Notes under the pieces: generated by a model
Told to the model about the DNA's origin: nothing
Databases searched by the model: none
Seen by the model: only the letters and a program-made list of their open reading frames with translations
Assembly: GCF_029577735.1 (NCBI RefSeq)
Contig: NZ_JARQTO010000006.1
Location: 1 to 49,067, forward strand
Direction: 5' to 3'
Source of the DNA: Exercitatus varius
GTDB lineage: Bacteria; Pseudomonadota; Gammaproteobacteria; Enterobacterales; Pasteurellaceae
DNA length: 49,067 bases
In this document: one piece after another, positions 45,140-49,067 of the stretch
Layout: each line of letters opens with the position of its first letter
Numbering within the stretch: position 1 is the first letter of the stretch
Translations under genes and position numbers: made by a program

Positions 45140-45395
45140 ATTTATCGGCGTGGATGGTGATTGGGTTTATTCAGGTATATTGGGCGGTCATTTTATTGGG
45201 AATAATAAAAATGCAATGCCGAATAATGGTATTAGCAGTTTAGAGGCGCATTCTGAGGCTAATCAGAATATTAATAATTTGAAGTATATAGATAGCGACA
45301 TTAATCCTCAAGATAGAAATTATGAAATATTACGATATATTTATCCAGATAGTGATGGTGTAAGAAAATTTTATACTATAGGTGAATATAAATGA
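45140..45395 (+). pseudogene. Duplicated effector tail 2b
   Basis: About 84 codons repeating only the last third of cassette 2, from IGVDGD through GILGGHFIGNNKNAMPNNGISSLEAHSEAN, then a different final stretch (DRNYEILRYIYPDSDGVRKF). It has no AHSLG part. It ends in an ATGA overlap with the next lipoprotein. Such a piece would replace the 3' end of a resident effector by recombination. Confidence 0.75.
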
Positions 45396-45714
45396 TTAAG
45401 AAATTTGTTACATTTTTAAGTTTTTTTTATCGGGATGCATTCTCCTGTATAGAGAAAGTTATAGTCTAGATAAGATGGCTTATTGGGTAAATCCTATTAC
45501 TCAGGAGATACCGCATAATGTAGGATGTCGCAATATATCGAAGAGAAGTCTGATAAAAAGAAATATACATATATCATATAAAAATATGAGACCTTTTTAT
45601 GAAGAATTTGGTAAATGTATGCATGATAAAGGCTTTATTTTCAAAACAACAAATTGGTTATATTGTTATCATAGAAAAGAAGAATGTGAGGTCTATGATA
45701 AGTACAGAAAGTAA
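45392..45714 (+). pseudogene. Fourth lipoprotein, frameshifted in a T8 tract
   Basis: ATG 45392 starts a signal MIKKFVTFLSFF. At the T8 run (45421-45428) the frame leaves the lipobox frame: one more T would give LSGCILLYRESYSLDKMAYW and continue in the downstream open frame (from 45475) to ...KKTTNWLYCYHRKEECEVYDKYRK-like residues. Closely related to lipoprotein 3. It could be a pseudogene, a phase-variable gene or a sequencing error in the homopolymer. Confidence 0.75.
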
Positions 45715-45747
45715 ATTAAAAGAAATATTCTAATCTATATATAGTAT

Positions 45748-45808
45748 AAAAGTGCAGTTAATTTTCAGTTTATTTTTAACTAAAACTAGCGAAAATTAAC
45801 CGCACTTT
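45748..45808. terminator. USS inverted pair at a cassette border
   Basis: AAAGTGCAGTTAATTTTC and GAAAATTAACCGCACTTT: 18-bp arms with one mismatch, one canonical and one variant USS. Confidence 0.8.
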
Positions 45809-45831
45809 ATTATTTAGTAATACAAGTTTTA

Positions 45832-46569
45832 TCCAGAATATATGTACACGGCATTTTTAACATGACAGATAAAGATCGGATGGAAGGCGGTATTTTATAC
45901 GGTGGTTCCGATACGTTAAACAATGCGTCGATACTGGTTCGTAAAGCGTATGCAGGCGTGGCGGAAGAATTAACTTACGCTGTCTTTGAACGTATAAGAG
46001 CGGGACTTGATCTTCCGATGATATTCGGCGCATCTAATGCCAGTCAGGATCAGGCGACGATTTGGGATAAGTTAAATCAATACAATCAGGCAAACCCTGT
46101 CGATCAAGTTGATTTGACCCATGTTGCGCACAGTCTCGGCGTATCCGGTACGAAAAATGCGATGAACTGGGCGAATTCACAGGGAATGAACTTTAATCAC
46201 TTAAACGCCAATTTGACGGCACTTGGTACGTCTTACCCGATAAACAGCGACATTGAAACCGGTTATTTCGATACGGCAACCGGGTTATTCGGGAAAACAA
46301 AATTGGATTACTCGATTGCGCCGAAAGATTGCATTGGTACGTGTTTATTAATCGGTAGGACGGCTTCAACGGCAGAAAATACAAAGATTGGAATACCGTT
46401 AGTGGATTTGTTGTTGCATCATACAGTTCCTTGCATAAAGGATAAAGAAGTTTTGGAATTTTATATAAAAGATCAATCAAAACTAAATGAAAAAATAAAT
46501 GAATCTCAGAAGATTTGGGGGCGGAGTAATAGTGATGAATTCGGTCCGAAATTGAAAACATTGGAGTGA
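45832..46569 (+). pseudogene. Orphan CdiA C-terminal cassette 3, lipase-like
   Basis: Resumes homology to tpsA near the codons for MYVHGIFNMTDKDRMEGG (tpsA 42047) and stays nearly identical through AHSLG (Ser codon 46142) and APKDCIGTC. The last 60 or so residues then diverge (LLLHHTVPCIKDKEVLEFY). The first in-frame ATG (45862) has no ribosome site. It is a donor for swapping just the effector 3' end. Confidence 0.82.
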
Positions 46570-46573
46570 TTGC

Positions 46574-46933
46574 ATGAAGTATATATTTTTTCTCTCAAGT
46601 ATTGTGTTATTAATAGGATGTAGTTCATTTACATTATTACGTAGCCCTAGTGCTAATTCTACGGAGCAATGGAAAAAAAATGAACAATATTCATATAAGG
46701 TGATGAGTGATTGTTCTTCATTAGCTAAAAAAAAACTTAATATTGATGAAGCTAAATTTTTTACTGTAGAGAATATAAATACAGGTAGATATAAAAGTAT
46801 TTCATTGAAATATCAAAAGTATTTATATGATTGTATGTATGATAACGGGTATAGGTTTAAACCCAATATTGGTTATTGTGATTATTGGAGAAACAGTTAC
46901 GATTGTTTAAATAAAGAATATTATTCTGATTAA
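46574..46933 (+). CDS. Fifth lipoprotein of the immunity family
   Basis: 119 residues, 4 bp after cassette 3. The signal is MKYIFFLSSIVLLIGC with lipid Cys16. Signature YDCMYDNGYRFKPNIGYCDYWRNSYDC matches lipoproteins 1 and 2. Predicted immunity to cassette 3's variant tail. Confidence 0.75.
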   Translation: MKYIFFLSSIVLLIGCSSFTLLRSPSANSTEQWKKNEQYSYKVMSDCSSLAKKKLNIDEAKFFTVENINTGRYKSISLKYQKYLYDCMYDNGYRFKPNIGYCDYWRNSYDCLNKEYYSD

Positions 46934-46951
46934 TCGGAATATATTTTTTAG

Positions 46952-47013
46952 ATAGTGCGGTCAAAATTTCAACTGTTTTTATAAAAAACAAACTGAAATT
47001 CCGACCGCACTTT
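46952..47013. terminator. USS inverted pair at a cassette border
   Basis: AGTGCGGTCAAAATTTC and GAAATTCCGACCGCACT, 17-bp arms with two mismatches and a T-tract. The next cassette's homology begins directly at its right edge. Confidence 0.8.
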
Positions 47014-47018
47014 CACGA

Positions 47019-48473
47019 GACACAGAACACAGCAACGCCAAAGTGCAGCAGTACGACAAAGCGGAGTACGAAGAACGGCTGGAAACGGCGCAGCTTATCG
47101 GCGACATCAGCCAGAACCAAATTGATATTCAGTGGACACCGAAAGTGCGGGAAGCGGAAGCTAACCGACAGCAAGCAGAAGCGGTGCTAAACAACCAAAA
47201 CGCTACGGCAACGGAAAAGGCCGAGGCACGGCAGATTAAAAGTCAGTCGGAGCAAATCATCGCTACTTATGGCAAAGGCGGTGATTATCAGATGGCGGTA
47301 CGTGCCGTCACTGGCGTACTGCAGGGCCTGGCGACGGGCAATCAAAACGCCGCATGGGTAAACGGCTTATCGCCGTATGCCAATAATCTCATTAAAACCT
47401 ACACCACCGACGAAAGCGGCCAGGTGAACACTACCGCCAACTTAATGGCGCATGCTATGCTCGGCGCGTTGGAAGCCTATGCCACCGGTAATCATGCGGC
47501 AGCAGGTGCGGCTGGAGCAATCACAAGCGAAGTGGCGGCAAAACTTATCACCGAACAACTTTATCACACTGACCCAAGTAAACTCACCGACGACCAAAAG
47601 CAGGTAGTGGCCACCCTCAGTCAAGTCACTGCCGGATTAGCCGGTATAGTAACAAGCGACAGCACACAAAGTGCGGTGAGTGCGGCGGAGATTGGGAAAC
47701 GGGCGGTGGAGAATAATGAATTATTCGGATATTCCGCAGATACGCTCACCGGATTGGCGATGAAAGCCCGAGCGGATGCAGTTATTGCTCCAATAGAACA
47801 GCAAGCGAATGAACAGGTTCAGGAAATTGCGACAAAATTAGCTGAATTTGGTGTGGATATGACACCGTTATTAGGCGATGGAAAAGCATTTTATGATGCT
47901 GAAGACGGCATTGATTATATCTTAGCGACGATAGGTGTTCTTCCCGGAGCAGATGCTATAACGAAGCCTTTGAAAGAAGCGAAGGATTTGTATCAGGCGG
48001 CTAAAAAAGCAGAGTTATTGGGAGATTCTGCTAGTGTATCTAAGTATTTAGAGAAAGCCTTTAAACAGTTAGAACAAGTTAAAGCTCTGGATGTTGATAG
48101 TTATAAAAATTTACGAACTCGTTCAGTGGTAGGTGATAATATTGATTTAGATCATATACCATCATTTGCTGCATTAAAGAAATCTAAAGAAAGTGAATTA
48201 GGAAGAAAATTGTCTCCGATAGAGGAAAAATCTTTAAGAGATGAGGCTACAGCGGTGGCAGTACCTAAAGATGTTCATATGCAAAGTAGAACATATGCTG
48301 GTAGAAATAGTAAAGATCAAATTGTTCATGATGCCAATAACTTATGTCGAGCTCAAGAATGTGATCTTAATAAAATGAGAACTTCATTAATTGAAAAGGG
48401 ATATAACCCATCTTCTGTTGAAGATGCGATAAATGAAATTATTCAAAGAAATAATAGTAGAGGAATAAAATGA
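47019..48473 (+). pseudogene. Orphan CdiA C-terminal cassette 4, VENN pretoxin with DxDH nuclease-like toxin
   Basis: Open frame with GTG 47043 as first possible start, no signal. It begins mid-protein with YDKAEYEERLETAQLIGDISQNQ and runs through an Ala/Gly-rich pretoxin to VENN (222-225). After a linker comes a toxin domain: DLDHIPSF (Asp370/His371), LGRKLSPIEE, VPKDVHMQSRTYAGRN. The spaced His/Asp/Asn pattern suggests an HNH-like nuclease, an inference. Unrelated to the lipase-like tails and from another CdiA class. It overlaps the next gene as ATGA. Confidence 0.75.
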
Positions 48474-48916
48474 AAAATGTTTCCGGAGATTTAAATACTT
48501 TTCTAGAGGCGTTAGGAAAAAAACAAGGGGATAATTTAATATTGAAAGCAATTACTATTATTGCTATGGATTTTGAAATTGAAAATTTTGAATGTGAAAA
48601 CATTAAAAATACATATTTCCATTTTTATAAACGAGGTGTTGATTTTGTTTTTACTAAAAAAAATGAGTTTGAGTTTCTTGAGTCTATATTTTTTTATCTT
48701 AATCAGGTAGATAAATATAGTATTTATCCTTTTGTTAGGGATCTGATCAAAGAATTAGATTATCCCTTTAATAGAAAATCCATTATAGATAATTTGGGAA
48801 AACCAGAAAAAGAGTCAGATTCATGGATTAGATATTCTATTAAAAATAAATATATTCACTTCGAATTTAATAGTGATGGAGAAGTTTCTTTAATTACCTT
48901 GTTTATTGAAATTTAA
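48470..48916 (+). CDS. Probable cytosolic immunity protein for cassette 4
   Basis: 148 residues with no signal or membrane segment, acidic, starting inside the stop of cassette 4 (ATGA). The C-terminal half 'LDYPFNRKSIIDNLGKPEKESDSWIRYSIKNKYIHFEF' resembles small CDI/pyocin-type immunity proteins, but I cannot name the family. A cytosolic inhibitor is what a nuclease toxin would need, unlike the lipoproteins of the lipase-like cassettes. Very AT-rich. Confidence 0.7.
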   Translation: MKNVSGDLNTFLEALGKKQGDNLILKAITIIAMDFEIENFECENIKNTYFHFYKRGVDFVFTKKNEFEFLESIFFYLNQVDKYSIYPFVRDLIKELDYPFNRKSIIDNLGKPEKESDSWIRYSIKNKYIHFEFNSDGEVSLITLFIEI

Positions 48917-48955
48917 GACATATGGACAGAGATAACGCGATAAAAACGGCTGTTG

Positions 48956-49067
48956 GTCGATGAAGTGCAACGGTATGATAAAGCGAACTACGAAGAACTG
49001 CTGGAAACGGCGCAGCTTATCGGCGACATCAGCCAGAATCAGATTGACATTGAGTGGACACCGAAAG
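48956..49067 (+). pseudogene. Start of another orphan cassette, cut by the window end
   Basis: Repeats the left edge of cassette 4 almost exactly (YDKANYEELLETAQLIGDISQNQIDIEWTPK). The open frame runs off the window, so the array continues to the right. Confidence 0.8.

Noticed and set aside
47043..48473. Cassette 4 as an independent secreted toxin gene
   Set aside because: It begins mid-domain with GTG, without signal peptide, ESPR or TPS domain, so it is a C-terminal fragment.
1..49067. CRISPR array, tRNA, rRNA, insertion sequence
   Set aside because: No regularly spaced repeats, cloverleaf, rRNA stretches, transposase or IS-type terminal repeats were seen. The repeats in the CDI bank are coding homology and USS pairs.

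Overview
The window comes from a Pasteurellaceae chromosome. The 9-mer AAGTGCGGT, core of the Haemophilus-type DNA uptake signal sequence (USS), occurs about 35 times in both orientations and is often paired as an inverted repeat behind a gene. Gene content and order (recX/recA, aroK-aroB-dam, the split pabA/pabBC genes, a yia/dlgD ascorbate-type cluster beside transketolase) fit this family. A rumen-type succinate producer such as Basfia/Mannheimia succiniciproducens is my best guess, but the species is inferred, not proven.

Layout. 1-8100: housekeeping genes on the + strand (asd, pldB, mscS, a BASS-family transporter, an iron alcohol dehydrogenase, proS). 8100-9080: a small AT-rich accessory patch with a DUF4760-type membrane protein, a 13-codon leader ORF, a consensus promoter and a possible short RNA. 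9081-10500: modC and modB on the - strand; modC lacks its C-terminal molybdate-binding domain and modA is not adjacent. 10531-25852: gpt, pepD, murQ-anmK, an ABC exporter, recX, recA with a LexA box, pabA / pabB-pabC, dam-aroB-aroK and tkt. 25924-32975: an L-ascorbate/2,3-diketo-L-gulonate type cluster (IclR regulator, dlgD, yiaL, TRAP transporter yiaMNO, FGGY kinase) with a CRP site and an operator array. A 45-codon remnant between tkt and the regulator joins the two ends of a 3-keto-L-gulonate-6-phosphate decarboxylase (ulaD-like), so the decarboxylase/epimerase arm has been lost here.

33112-49067: a two-partner secretion / contact-dependent inhibition (CDI) island. A TpsB transporter (33112-34872) is followed by a 2611-residue CdiA/FHA-like TpsA (34949-42784). 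Its C-terminal effector carries an AHSLG nucleophile-elbow motif with Asp and His further on, which I read as a lipase-like alpha/beta-hydrolase toxin. The next gene is a small Cys-rich lipoprotein, a plausible periplasm-facing immunity protein. Behind it lies a bank of promoterless effector fragments, most followed by an immunity gene: three further lipoproteins and one frameshifted copy for the lipase-like type, and one cytosolic immunity gene behind a VENN/DxDH nuclease-like effector. Another module begins at the window end. Most module borders are USS or USS-like inverted repeats, suggesting cassettes gained or swapped by natural transformation.

The lipase-like CdiA tails with a diversified lipoprotein immunity family, and the USS-bounded cassette layout, are the most novel content. 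The remaining genes are conventional and mostly identified with high confidence.
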